Source: Halobellus ruber (GTDB lineage: Archaea; Halobacteriota; Halobacteria; Halobacteriales; Haloferacaceae). From it: a DNA stretch of 64,000 bases. The notes beneath the pieces are model-generated. The model saw only the letters and a program-made list of their open reading frames with translations, was not told where the DNA came from and ran no database searches. The stretch spans positions 829,143 through 893,142 of the forward strand of contig NZ_JACKXD010000001.1 in assembly GCF_014212355.1 (NCBI RefSeq), in the 5' to 3' direction. Below are positions 26,063 to 34,516 of the stretch, piece after piece (positions within the stretch are counted from its first letter, which is position 1; every line of letters begins with the position of its first letter). A program made the position numbers and the translations under genes.

Positions 26063-26311
26063 GTGGTCGGACCGAGCCTGACCGACGAGGAGCGCGACCT
26101 CGCCAGCCGCCGGCTCAAACTCGGATTCGTCGGCCTGGTTGCGGCGTCGGGGGCGCTCACCGCCGTCTGGGCCGGCGGGTCGCTGCCGTTCGTTGCCGCG
26201 GGGTTCGTCGGCGGCGCGGTCCTGGGGACGGTGCTGCTTTGGTTCGTCCTCCGGTGGTGGGCGGAGTTTCTGCCCTCCGCCGAGCGGGCGCGAAACCGGG
26301 GTCGACGGTGA
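26063..26311 (+). CDS. small two-TM membrane protein, 82 aa
   Basis: Starts at GTG 26063 (VGPSLTDEERDLASRRLKLGF). Two hydrophobic helices (LGFVGLVAASGALTAVWAGG and FVAAGFVGGAVLGTVLLWFVL) are joined by a short turn, with a basic C-terminus ERARNRGRR that is probably cytoplasmic. The gene follows the hypothetical gene by 55 bases and may be co-transcribed. Function unknown. Confidence 0.68.
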   Translation: MVGPSLTDEERDLASRRLKLGFVGLVAASGALTAVWAGGSLPFVAAGFVGGAVLGTVLLWFVLRWWAEFLPSAERARNRGRR

Positions 26312-26385
26312 GACGGGGGCGCCGTTGACCGGCACTGATACCGGCGACCGATAGCGTCTTACCGCGCGGTAGGTATGTACGTGAC

Positions 26386-29082
26386 GTGAAACTGCGTGGC
26401 CGTCTCGTCGACGTCGGCGCGGAACGCGAGGTCGACACGGAGTACGGGTCGCGGTCGCTTGCGGAGGTGACGGTCCGCGCCGACGACGGGAGCGGCGACT
26501 CCGCGGACGGGCCGGCCACGGGCGATACCGCCCGGCTCACCCTCTGGGGGAAGTGGACACACACCGTCGAGCACGCCGACCCTGGAATGGAACTGCTGGC
26601 GACGGAGCTCGAGACCTCGGAGTACCGCGGCGAGACGGGCTACGCGACGACCGGCGACTCGCGGGTGGTGCTCGAACCCGGCTTCCTAGTCGACGTGACC
26701 GACATCCGGTCGTGGGTGCAGTGCCCGCGGATGTACTACCTGAACAAGCTCTCGGGGATTCCACTCAACTACCCCGTTGTGAAGGGAACCATCGTCCACG
26801 AGGTGTTCGGCGACCTCCTCCGGGATCGCGACCTCGAGGACGCGATCGATGAACGGGTCGAGGAGGCGGGGCTGGAACTCGGACTCCTCGGTCGCGAGGC
26901 CGGGGAGGTCCGCGACGAAGTCCGCCGGAACGCTGCCGCCATCGAGGGGTGGCTCGCGCAGGGCACGCTCACCGAGGAGGACGCCTGGCGCTCCGAATAC
27001 ACGCTGATCTCGCCGACGTTCGGCATCAAAGGCCGGGCGGACGCGCTCAGACGCGGGATGCCGGTGGAACTCAAAACGGGGAAGAACACCAGCCGGGAGC
27101 CGCGCTTCCACGACAAGATCCAGGCGGCGGCGTACGCTTTGGTGCTCGCCGAGCGCGGCGTTCCCGCCGACACGGGGACGTTACTGTACACGAAGAACAC
27201 GGCCCTGGAGCGCACCGAGGAGACGGGCGACCTCTCGCCCGCCAAGGAGTTCTCGATCGGCGACGGCCTGCTCGATTTCGTGGTCCGGACGCGAAACGAG
27301 ATCGCCGCGATGGAGTTCGATACCAGTGTCCCGACCGGCTACGAGGCCGACGCCCGGTGTGAGTACTGCTTCGAGCAGGACACGTGTATGGTGGTGTCCG
27401 GACGGCTCGACCAGGAGTCGAAGGCGGGGCAGATCGGGGAGGCCGTGCCCGAGGGGGAGCGCGAGTACTTCGAGCGGTTCTACGACGCCATCGAGGCCGA
27501 GCGTAGCCAGGTCCACGCGGAGTACCGGAAGCTGTGGGAGCAGTCCGCGGAGGACCGCGCCGCCGACGACCGGGCGCTGATCGGGCTGGAGCCCATAGAT
27601 CGGACCCGGCGCGACGACGGCCGCTGGGAGATGCGGGCGCGGAAGCCCGACGACGCGGTCTCGAAGCTCCGGGACGGCGACGTCGCGCTGGCGAGCGACG
27701 GCGACCCCGTGGCCGGCCACGCCGAACTCTGTCGGATCGTCGAGTTGGGGGACACTGTCGTCGTCACTGCCGACGAGCCGCTCGACCTCGCACGGCTCGA
27801 CGTCTACCCCTCGGAGATCGGCGTCGACCGGATGCTGACCGCGCTCCACGACTTCGTGCTGAAAGGCGACCCCGACCGGAAGGACGTCCTGTTCGGCCGC
27901 CGGGACCCGACCTTCGCCGATCGGTCACTCGGTCCCGACGGCGACCCCGAAACCTTCGTCGCCAACAACGCTGCCCAGGACGAGGCCGTCCGGCTCGCGG
28001 TCGACGCCGACGACTTCGCGCTGATCCACGGCCCGCCGGGGACCGGCAAGACCCATACCATCGCCCGGATCGTGGAGGCGCTGCTCGACGAGGGCGAGGA
28101 CGTGTTGCTGTCGGCGTTCACCAACCGCGCGGTCGACAACGCGCTGGATGCGATCCGCGAGCGGGGTGTCGCGGACGTCGTCCGCGTCGGGACCGAACAC
28201 GGCGTCCGCGAGGATATGCTCGACGTCCGGTTGGAGCAGGGCGGCGAGCCGAACGAGCGGGCCGCCGCGCTCCGGGCGGCCCCGGTCGTCGCCGCCACCA
28301 CCGCCACCTGCGGGTCGCGGGTGCTGCGCGAGCAGTCCTTCGACGTGGCGCTGATCGACGAGGCCTCGCAGTTGACCGAACCCGGGACGCTCGCGGCGGT
28401 CTCCCGCGCCGACCGGTTCGTCCTGGTCGGCGATCACGAGCAGCTTCCACCAGTGGTTCGCGCGGAGAACGACCTCCGGACGTCGCTGTTCGAGCGGCTG
28501 ATCGAGACTTCTCCGGAGGCGTCGGTGTTGCTCGACCGCCAGTACCGGATGGCCCAGCGGATCCAGGCGTTCCCCTCCCGGGAGTTCTACGACGGCGCGC
28601 TCCGGCCGGCGGACGGGGCGGTCGCCACACAGCGCCTCTCGGATCTCGGCGTCGACGAGTCAACCTTGCCGGAGGCCCTCCGGGATCGGGTCGCGTTCGT
28701 CGATCCCGACGGCGAGCGCGTCGGCAACACCAACCCGAGGGAGGCCGCCCGGGTCGCGGACGTGGTCGATTCCTACCTCGCGGCGGGGGTCGACCCCGAC
28801 GACGTCGGCGTGATCGCGCCGTTCCGCGCGCAGGTCGCCGAGATCGACCGCCGGACCGAGGTGGCGGTCGACACCGTCGACCGGTTCCAGGGGTCGGCCA
28901 AGGAGGTGATCGTGGTCTCCCTCGTCGCGACCGGATCGCTGGAGGGCCCGATCTTCGAGGACCACCGCAGGGTGAACGTCGCGCTCACCCGGGCCCGGAA
29001 GGCGCTCGCCCTGGTTGGCGACGCCGACGCGCTGGCGACGGACCCGTTCTACGCCAGGATGCTTTCGTGGGCGCGGCAGTAG
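26386..29082 (+). CDS. Dna2-like nuclease-helicase (Fe-S PD-(D/E)xK nuclease plus SF1 helicase)
   Basis: Protein of 898 residues. The N-terminal 100 residues look OB-like. A Cas4/Dna2-type nuclease follows: Cys 113 (VQCPRM) and Cys 325, 328, 334 (RCEYCFEQDTC) form the Fe-S set, with catalytic residues in HEVFGDLL and GRADALRRGMPVELKTGK. The SF1B/Upf1-like helicase has Walker A GPPGTGKT at 549-556, FTNRAVDNALD, LIDEASQLTEP (DEAS box) and the C-terminal VDTVDRFQGSAKEVIVVSL..NVALTRARKAL. It probably trims 5' flaps or resects ends in replication and repair. Start is GTG 26386, the first possible after a stop. It converges on the Lhr helicase with 3 bases between stops. Confidence 0.93.
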   Translation: MKLRGRLVDVGAEREVDTEYGSRSLAEVTVRADDGSGDSADGPATGDTARLTLWGKWTHTVEHADPGMELLATELETSEYRGETGYATTGDSRVVLEPGFLVDVTDIRSWVQCPRMYYLNKLSGIPLNYPVVKGTIVHEVFGDLLRDRDLEDAIDERVEEAGLELGLLGREAGEVRDEVRRNAAAIEGWLAQGTLTEEDAWRSEYTLISPTFGIKGRADALRRGMPVELKTGKNTSREPRFHDKIQAAAYALVLAERGVPADTGTLLYTKNTALERTEETGDLSPAKEFSIGDGLLDFVVRTRNEIAAMEFDTSVPTGYEADARCEYCFEQDTCMVVSGRLDQESKAGQIGEAVPEGEREYFERFYDAIEAERSQVHAEYRKLWEQSAEDRAADDRALIGLEPIDRTRRDDGRWEMRARKPDDAVSKLRDGDVALASDGDPVAGHAELCRIVELGDTVVVTADEPLDLARLDVYPSEIGVDRMLTALHDFVLKGDPDRKDVLFGRRDPTFADRSLGPDGDPETFVANNAAQDEAVRLAVDADDFALIHGPPGTGKTHTIARIVEALLDEGEDVLLSAFTNRAVDNALDAIRERGVADVVRVGTEHGVREDMLDVRLEQGGEPNERAAALRAAPVVAATTATCGSRVLREQSFDVALIDEASQLTEPGTLAAVSRADRFVLVGDHEQLPPVVRAENDLRTSLFERLIETSPEASVLLDRQYRMAQRIQAFPSREFYDGALRPADGAVATQRLSDLGVDESTLPEALRDRVAFVDPDGERVGNTNPREAARVADVVDSYLAAGVDPDDVGVIAPFRAQVAEIDRRTEVAVDTVDRFQGSAKEVIVVSLVATGSLEGPIFEDHRRVNVALTRARKALALVGDADALATDPFYARMLSWARQ

Positions 29083-29085
29083 CGG

Positions 29086-31908
29086 TCACGACTCCCCGAC
29101 CGCGACGTCCTCGCCGTCGCCCTCGCTTTCGCCCTCGATCGACTCCAGGACCCGATCGTGGAACTCCTGCAGCACCGCACTTTCGTCCTCGGCGAGGACG
29201 ACATCGCTGGCGAGCAGGGTCGCCAGCCCGAACGCCCGCGGGGTCGGCGAGTCGAGTTCCGTGGTCACGACCTCGACCTCCCCGCGACCCAGCGCCGCGA
29301 GCACCTCCTCGATCGCCGCGACGTTGAGTTTGTCCTCGATTATCTCCCGGTAGGTCTCGTCGATCACCGCGAAGTCCTCGAGGTCCTCCGCGAACGACAG
29401 CAGCATCTCCGCGGACACCTGCTGTTCGGCCGCCGACTTCTCGTAGCCCTTGTACCGTTTCAGGATCATCAGCGAGCGGGTGGCGTTGATCCGGAAGTAC
29501 CGTTGCAGGAGGTCGGTGCCGTCGAGGGCGTCCCGGAGGTCGGTGCGAACCCGCGCGGGGTCGAGGTCGCGGAGCACCGCCCCGATGTCGACCTTGCGGT
29601 TCAGCGGCATCGACAGCGAAAAGCCGTTGTCCGCGACCGCGACCTGGACGTTCGCGTTCGAGCGGCGCGCACACCGGGCGGCCACGAGCCGGGAGAGTCC
29701 GTCGTTGAACCGTCGGCCGTACGTCGAATGCACGTAGAAGTGCCGGCGGTACTCCTCGCGGTCGAGCACCTCCTCGACCACGAACCGGTCGTGGGTGGCG
29801 ACGCTTTCGGGACCGGCGTACCGGCGCTGCTCGTCGAACAGCCGGGTGATCGCGCGGACCGAGTTCTCGTCGACCGGGAAGGTTCGCAGCCACTCCCGGA
29901 CCGCCGGCGCCCCCTCGGCCTCCAGGCGGTCGAGCAACTCCCGCTGGAAGGCGGCGATCTCCCGGCCCAGGTCGTACGACAGCGGGAGCCGTTCGGAGAA
30001 CCACGACGGCACCGTCGGCTGGGCGGCGGTCCGGTCGACGTACACCTTCGAGCCGCGTCGGTACCGGTACTCGAAGCGGTCGCCGCCGAGCACGAACACG
30101 TCACCCTTCTCCAAGGTGTCGAGGTAGTCCTCGTCGAGTTGGCCGACCCACTCGTCGGTCCGGCGGGTCTGGACGTCGCAGGTGAAGGAGTCGGGGATGG
30201 TCCCGATGTTGGTCATGTAGATGACGCGGGCCATCCGGCCGCGCTTGCCGATCAGCGGCGCGCCGACGTCGAACTCCGGGTGGTGGTGTTCCCCGTCGGG
30301 CGGGTCGTTCTCGTCGCGCCAGACCTTCGCGTAGACGTTCTTCTCCTCCATCCCGTCGTAGTCGGCGGTGAGATACGTCAGGAGGCGTTCCCACTCCGCG
30401 TCGTCGTAGTTCCGGTAGGGGTACGCACGGCGGAGCGTCCGCAGGATCTCGCCCTCCCGCCGCACGGCGTTGATCGCCATCCCGTAGACGTGCTGGGCGG
30501 CGACGTCTTGGGCGTTCTCGGGCACGAACACCCGGTCGACGAACCCCGACTCGGCCTTTTCGAGCATCACTGCACACTCCACGAGTTCGTCGCGGTCTAA
30601 GGCGATCACCCGTCCCTCGACGGTCTGCCCGAGGCTGTGGCCCGCGCGGCCGACCCGCTGGAGCAGGGCGGCGACGGACTTCGGGGAGCCGACCTGGACC
30701 ACCAGATCCAGGTGCGGCATATCGATCCCCAGCTCCAGGCTGGTGGAGGTGGTGACGACGTCCAAGGAGCCGTCCTTCAACCCCTCCTCGACGGCGGTGC
30801 GGCGCTCCTTCGAGAGGCTGCCGTGGTGACACCCCGAGTTGGCGTCGTCGTAGGCGTCGAACCGCTCCCGGAGGTTCTCCAGGACACGCTCTGCACCCGA
30901 TCGGGTGTTGGTGAACACCAGGGTGTTGTCGTGGGAGGCGATCAGTTCGTGGAGCCGATCGTAGAAGCCCGACTGCACCGCCGATCGCGGCGTGTTGATC
31001 AGGTCGTCCGTGGGGCACTCAAGCCGGAGGTCGAAGTCGCGGACGAACCGCGTGTCGACGATCTCGTACTCCCTGACCGCGCCGGCGTCGTCGCGGCCAA
31101 CCAGAAACTCCGCCATCGTCTCTAAGGGTTCGACCGTCGCCGAACAGCCGATCCGGGTCGGCGACGTCTCGACGAGGTTCTCCAGCCGTTCGAGGGAGAC
31201 CGACAGGTGGGTGCCGCGTTTGTTCTCCGCGAGGCTGTGGATCTCGTCGACGATCACGTACTCCACGGATCGAAGCTTCTCCCGGAACTTCGGGGCGTTC
31301 AACAGGATCGCCAGCGTCTCCGGCGTGGTGTTGAGGATGTGCGGCGTCTCCTCAAGCATACGCTGGCGTTCGGCCGTGTCGGTGTCGCCGTGGCGGATCG
31401 CGTGGCGGACCTCGACGTCCTCGCCGCGGTCGTCCAACCGCTCGCGGATCCCCTCCAGCGGGACTTCGAGGTTCCGGTGGATGTCGTTCGCCAGCGACTT
31501 CAGCGGCGAGATGTACAGACAGTAGACGGCGTTGTCGAGGCCGTCGTCGGACTCGCGGGCCCGCCCGAACAGGTCGTTCAGGATCGCGGTAAAGGAGGCG
31601 AGCGTCTTGCCGCTGCCGGTCGGCGCACAGACGAGGGGGTTGGTCCCCTCGTCGACCAGCGGGATCGCCTCCCGCTGCGGCGGCGTGAAGAAGCCGCCGT
31701 TCTGCGCCACGTACCGCCCGAACTCGTCGACCCACCACTCCCGGACCGCGGGTTCGAGGCGTTCGAGCACCTCCGCGTCCGCGAGGTCCACCTCGTCGGG
31801 GTCGAACGGGAACGCCCCCGCGTCGCTGTCGTCGCCGGCGGTGTCGCCGCCGTCGTTCTCCGCTCGCCCGGCGGCACGCCGGAGGAGGTCGCGCCCGGTC
31901 TCGGCCAT
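29086..31908 (-). CDS. Lhr-type ATP-dependent DNA helicase
   Basis: SF2 helicase of 940 residues. Walker A APTGSGKT at 95-102, DEIH box in YVIVDEIHSLAENKRGTHLS, SATV motif III, and motif VI GRAGHSLGQTVEGRVI. The C-terminal half (EYRYRRGSKVYVDRTAAQPTVPSWFSE; HFYVHSTYGRRFNDGLSRL) is the winged-helix/beta-barrel Lhr core. Lhr enzymes translocate 3'-5' on ssDNA and unwind RNA:DNA hybrids in repair. Acidic N-terminal extension. Lhr is divergent from the dehydrogenase gene; its ATG is at 31908. Confidence 0.93.
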   Translation of the reverse strand: MAETGRDLLRRAAGRAENDGGDTAGDDSDAGAFPFDPDEVDLADAEVLERLEPAVREWWVDEFGRYVAQNGGFFTPPQREAIPLVDEGTNPLVCAPTGSGKTLASFTAILNDLFGRARESDDGLDNAVYCLYISPLKSLANDIHRNLEVPLEGIRERLDDRGEDVEVRHAIRHGDTDTAERQRMLEETPHILNTTPETLAILLNAPKFREKLRSVEYVIVDEIHSLAENKRGTHLSVSLERLENLVETSPTRIGCSATVEPLETMAEFLVGRDDAGAVREYEIVDTRFVRDFDLRLECPTDDLINTPRSAVQSGFYDRLHELIASHDNTLVFTNTRSGAERVLENLRERFDAYDDANSGCHHGSLSKERRTAVEEGLKDGSLDVVTTSTSLELGIDMPHLDLVVQVGSPKSVAALLQRVGRAGHSLGQTVEGRVIALDRDELVECAVMLEKAESGFVDRVFVPENAQDVAAQHVYGMAINAVRREGEILRTLRRAYPYRNYDDAEWERLLTYLTADYDGMEEKNVYAKVWRDENDPPDGEHHHPEFDVGAPLIGKRGRMARVIYMTNIGTIPDSFTCDVQTRRTDEWVGQLDEDYLDTLEKGDVFVLGGDRFEYRYRRGSKVYVDRTAAQPTVPSWFSERLPLSYDLGREIAAFQRELLDRLEAEGAPAVREWLRTFPVDENSVRAITRLFDEQRRYAGPESVATHDRFVVEEVLDREEYRRHFYVHSTYGRRFNDGLSRLVAARCARRSNANVQVAVADNGFSLSMPLNRKVDIGAVLRDLDPARVRTDLRDALDGTDLLQRYFRINATRSLMILKRYKGYEKSAAEQQVSAEMLLSFAEDLEDFAVIDETYREIIEDKLNVAAIEEVLAALGRGEVEVVTTELDSPTPRAFGLATLLASDVVLAEDESAVLQEFHDRVLESIEGESEGDGEDVAVGES

Positions 31909-32078
31909 CGGTTATGGGTTGGCTGCCACGGGTAAGTGGGTTGTGGCACGTCACGGCCGGGAACCTCGGGGTTTCGGCCGGACACTCCCGACCGCGGCCC
32001 CAGTCGGGACCCCTTCGCCCGGCCGTCCGCAGCCGGTTTTATGACCGGATGCCCGTAACCGGGCCTCACGGATCGAAC

Positions 32079-33047
32079 ATGGCACACATCGATATCGCGG
32101 TGCTCCGTCGCGGGACCCACGGGCTGCCGGCGAGCGAGTACGTCTCGGAACTCCGGGAGCGACTCCCCGACCGACGGATCGAACTGGCCGAGACGCCGAG
32201 CGAGGAACGGGACCTCACCGCCGACGCGCGCGTCATCTCAGCGGTGGACATCGACCGCGACCTGCTCGAACACGCCGACCGACTGGAACTGTTCGCGGGC
32301 GCCGCGGCGGGCCACGATCACCTCCCCATCGACATCTTCACCGACCGCGGGGTCGTCGTCACGAACGCGGCCGGGGTTCACGCGCCGACCGTCGCCGAAC
32401 AGGTCCTCGGCTACGTCATCCACCACGCCCGCGATTTCGGCACCGGCCGACGGAGACAACGACGGCGCCAGTGGCAGCATTACCGACCCGGCGAGGTCAA
32501 CGGTAGCACGGTCACGATCGTCGGACTCGGCGCGATCGGCCGGGCGATAGCCGACCGGGTTTCGGCGTTCGGCGTCGAGACCATCGGGGTCCGATACACG
32601 CCCGCAAAGGGCGGCCCGACCGACGAGGTGATCGGGTTCGACGAGGAGCAGTTCCACCGCGCGCTTGCCGACACGGACTATCTGATCGTCGCGTCGCCGC
32701 TGACCGACACGACCCGGGGGCTCATCGATGCGGACGCGTTCAGGACGCTCCCGTCGGACGCGTACCTCGTGAACGTCGGCCGGGGGGCGATCGTGGACAC
32801 CGATGCGCTCGTCGACGCGCTCCGATCCAACCACATCGGCGGTGCCGGCCTCGACGTAACCGATCCGGAACCGCTGCCGGAGAGCCACCCCCTCTGGAAG
32901 CTCGAAAACGTCACCATCACCCCGCACAACGCCGGCTACACGCCGCAGTACTGGGCCCGGTTGGCCGACATCGTCGCCGACAACGTCGAACGCCTCGACC
33001 GCGGCGACGACCTGGACCGCTGGCGGAACGTCGTCGCGTCGCCGTGA
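32079..33047 (+). CDS. D-2-hydroxyacid dehydrogenase family protein
   Basis: NAD(P)-dependent dehydrogenase of 322 residues. Nucleotide-binding GLGAIGRAIADRV near 148-160. Catalytic Arg in IVASPLTDTTRGL/VNVGRGAIVD, Glu in DVTDPEPLPESHPLW, His in TPHNAGYT. The substrate is not predictable from the sequence; relatives act on 2-oxo acids, phosphoglycerate or formate. The segment around GTGRRRQRRRQWQHY is unusually basic. A TATA-like GTTTTATGACC lies about 40 bases before the ATG. Confidence 0.9.
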   Translation: MAHIDIAVLRRGTHGLPASEYVSELRERLPDRRIELAETPSEERDLTADARVISAVDIDRDLLEHADRLELFAGAAAGHDHLPIDIFTDRGVVVTNAAGVHAPTVAEQVLGYVIHHARDFGTGRRRQRRRQWQHYRPGEVNGSTVTIVGLGAIGRAIADRVSAFGVETIGVRYTPAKGGPTDEVIGFDEEQFHRALADTDYLIVASPLTDTTRGLIDADAFRTLPSDAYLVNVGRGAIVDTDALVDALRSNHIGGAGLDVTDPEPLPESHPLWKLENVTITPHNAGYTPQYWARLADIVADNVERLDRGDDLDRWRNVVASP

Positions 33048-33098
33048 GGCCCTCCCCCGTCCCGAACGACTTTGCCGACGCCCGCCGTGGGTTCGACG

Positions 33099-33839
33099 AT
33101 GCGACTCACGTTCCTCGGAACCGGCAGCGCGATGCCGGTTCCCGACCGGGTACAGACGGGGCTCCTGTTGGAGTCCGACGGCCGGAGGTTGCTCGTCGAC
33201 TGCGGCAGCGGCGTCCTCCACCGACTCGCCGGCACCGACGCGGGCTACGAGGGGGTCTCGTCGGTGCTTCTGACCCACCACCACCTCGACCACGTCGCCG
33301 ACCTGCTTCCGCTGCTGAAGGCGCGGTGGCTGGCGGGCGAAGACCACCTCGAAGTCGTCGGGCCGGCGGGGACGAAGTCACTCCTCGACGGCCTGCTCGG
33401 CGTCCACGACTACCTCGAGGGCCGCGTGGATCTGGCCGTCAGGGAGGTCGGGACGACCGAGTTCTCGGTCGCGGGGGTCGACGTCTCGGCCACCGGGATG
33501 GAGCACTCGATGGATTGTCTCGCCTACCGCTTTGGGGGCGACGACGGCGACGTGGTCTACTCCGGCGACGGCGAGGCCGCGGCGTCGTTGGCGTCGTTCG
33601 CCGACGGCGCCGCCGTGCTGGCCCACGACTGTTCGTTCCCCGACGACGTCGACGTCTCGAACCACCCGACGCCGTCGCAACTGGGCGAGGTCCTCTCGGG
33701 TCACGACTTCGGCCGCGTGTACCTCACCCACCTCTACCCGCACACCGAGGGGCGCCACGACGAGATGCTCGCGTCGATCGGGCGAGCGTACGACGGCGAG
33801 GTTCGGGTCGCCCGGGACGGACTGCGGGTCGAGGTCTGA
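33099..33839 (+). CDS. RNase Z / MBL-fold metallo-hydrolase
   Basis: Protein of 246 residues of the beta-lactamase-fold type: N-terminal MRLTFLGTGSAMPVPDRVQTG, zinc motif HHHLDH in SVLLTHHHLDHVADLLP, later ligands in ATGMEHSMDCLAYRF, YSGDGE and LAHDCSFPDD, and HLYPHT. The layout is close to RNase Z and its paralogues, but it lacks the long exosite arm, so tRNA 3' processing is uncertain. The stop codon TGA (33837-33839) lies inside GTCTGAC, the sequence shared by both IS605-like elements at their end, so the insertion may have set the present C-terminus. Confidence 0.9.
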   Translation: MRLTFLGTGSAMPVPDRVQTGLLLESDGRRLLVDCGSGVLHRLAGTDAGYEGVSSVLLTHHHLDHVADLLPLLKARWLAGEDHLEVVGPAGTKSLLDGLLGVHDYLEGRVDLAVREVGTTEFSVAGVDVSATGMEHSMDCLAYRFGGDDGDVVYSGDGEAAASLASFADGAAVLAHDCSFPDDVDVSNHPTPSQLGEVLSGHDFGRVYLTHLYPHTEGRHDEMLASIGRAYDGEVRVARDGLRVEV

Positions 33840-34117
33840 CATCCTCCCACGACTTCAGTCGTGGGGTTCCCGGTCACAGACCGGGCGTCCCACGCCGGGA
33901 GGTTCCCCACTCGTGGCACCGCACGGTGGGGTTGTGGGCCGTGCCAGTGCGGCCCCCGACTCGGATAGCGGGCTTCATCTACCCCCGCAAGGGGTGCATA
34001 TCCTTACCCGAGACTCGGCAGCACGACCTACAACACGAACCGTCGTAGTCGGTTCGGGCGGTGTCGGATTCATCCCACGGCTAAAGCCGTCGGCTTTCTC
34101 CTCGAACCACTGTGACC
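33834..34117 (+). mobile_element. ORF-less IS200/IS605-like element, 284 bp, copy 2
   Basis: Plus-strand copy of the element at 5127-5410, same length. From the left: GTCTGAC, hairpin CCCACGACTTCAGTCGTGGG (33847-33866), hairpin CCCGGTCACAGACCGGG, a GC-rich double-hairpin zone to about 33965, a plainer zone with CCCGCAAGGGG, then hairpin CCCACGGCTAAAGCCGT and the tail TCTCCTCGAACCACTGTGACC. No transposase or TnpB frame. The left 130 bases are dense in stem-loops, resembling the structured guide-RNA region at the end of tnpB elements. Confidence 0.8.
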
Positions 34118-34165
34118 ATCCCCGACGCGGCAACTGTTTACTCCCTCCGCGTCGTTGGACCCGGT

Positions 34166-34516
34166 ATGAGCGAGGTCATCTCCGGCATCGAGGGCGAGCT
34201 CCGGTCCAACGCCGTCGACGTGGAGTCGATCGAGTGGACCGACGACGCGGTGGACCTGGTCTACCTCACGGCGTTTCCCGGCGCCTCAGTGAACCACCAG
34301 GAGATGGGGCGAGCGCTCCGAACGTTCGTTAATGCCGCCGAGCACAACGAGTGGGAGCCAACCCGGGTCGAGGCTACGGTCCTCCGACACCAGGAGGACG
34401 TCCTGGGTACCTGGTACGCCGAGGCCGAGTGGTTCCGGCAGTACCTGGACTACGACATCAGCGGCGAGGAGTTCTCCGAGCGCGTCATCGGGACCCTTTC
34501 GGAGGACAGCCAGTGA
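34166..34516 (+). CDS. conserved haloarchaeal hypothetical protein, 116 aa
   Basis: Function unknown. Soluble acidic protein starting at the ATG at 34166 (MSEVISGIEGELRSNAVDVE), 28 bases after a TATA-like GTTTACTCC, hence probably leaderless. Secondary structure looks like an alpha/beta sandwich; the C-terminus (AEWFRQYLDYDISGEEFSERVIGTL) is conserved-looking and aromatic. Its TGA overlaps the GTG of the next gene (GTGA), so the two are translationally coupled and may act together. An IS605-like element ends about 48 bases upstream without destroying the promoter. Confidence 0.78.
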   Translation: MSEVISGIEGELRSNAVDVESIEWTDDAVDLVYLTAFPGASVNHQEMGRALRTFVNAAEHNEWEPTRVEATVLRHQEDVLGTWYAEAEWFRQYLDYDISGEEFSERVIGTLSEDSQ

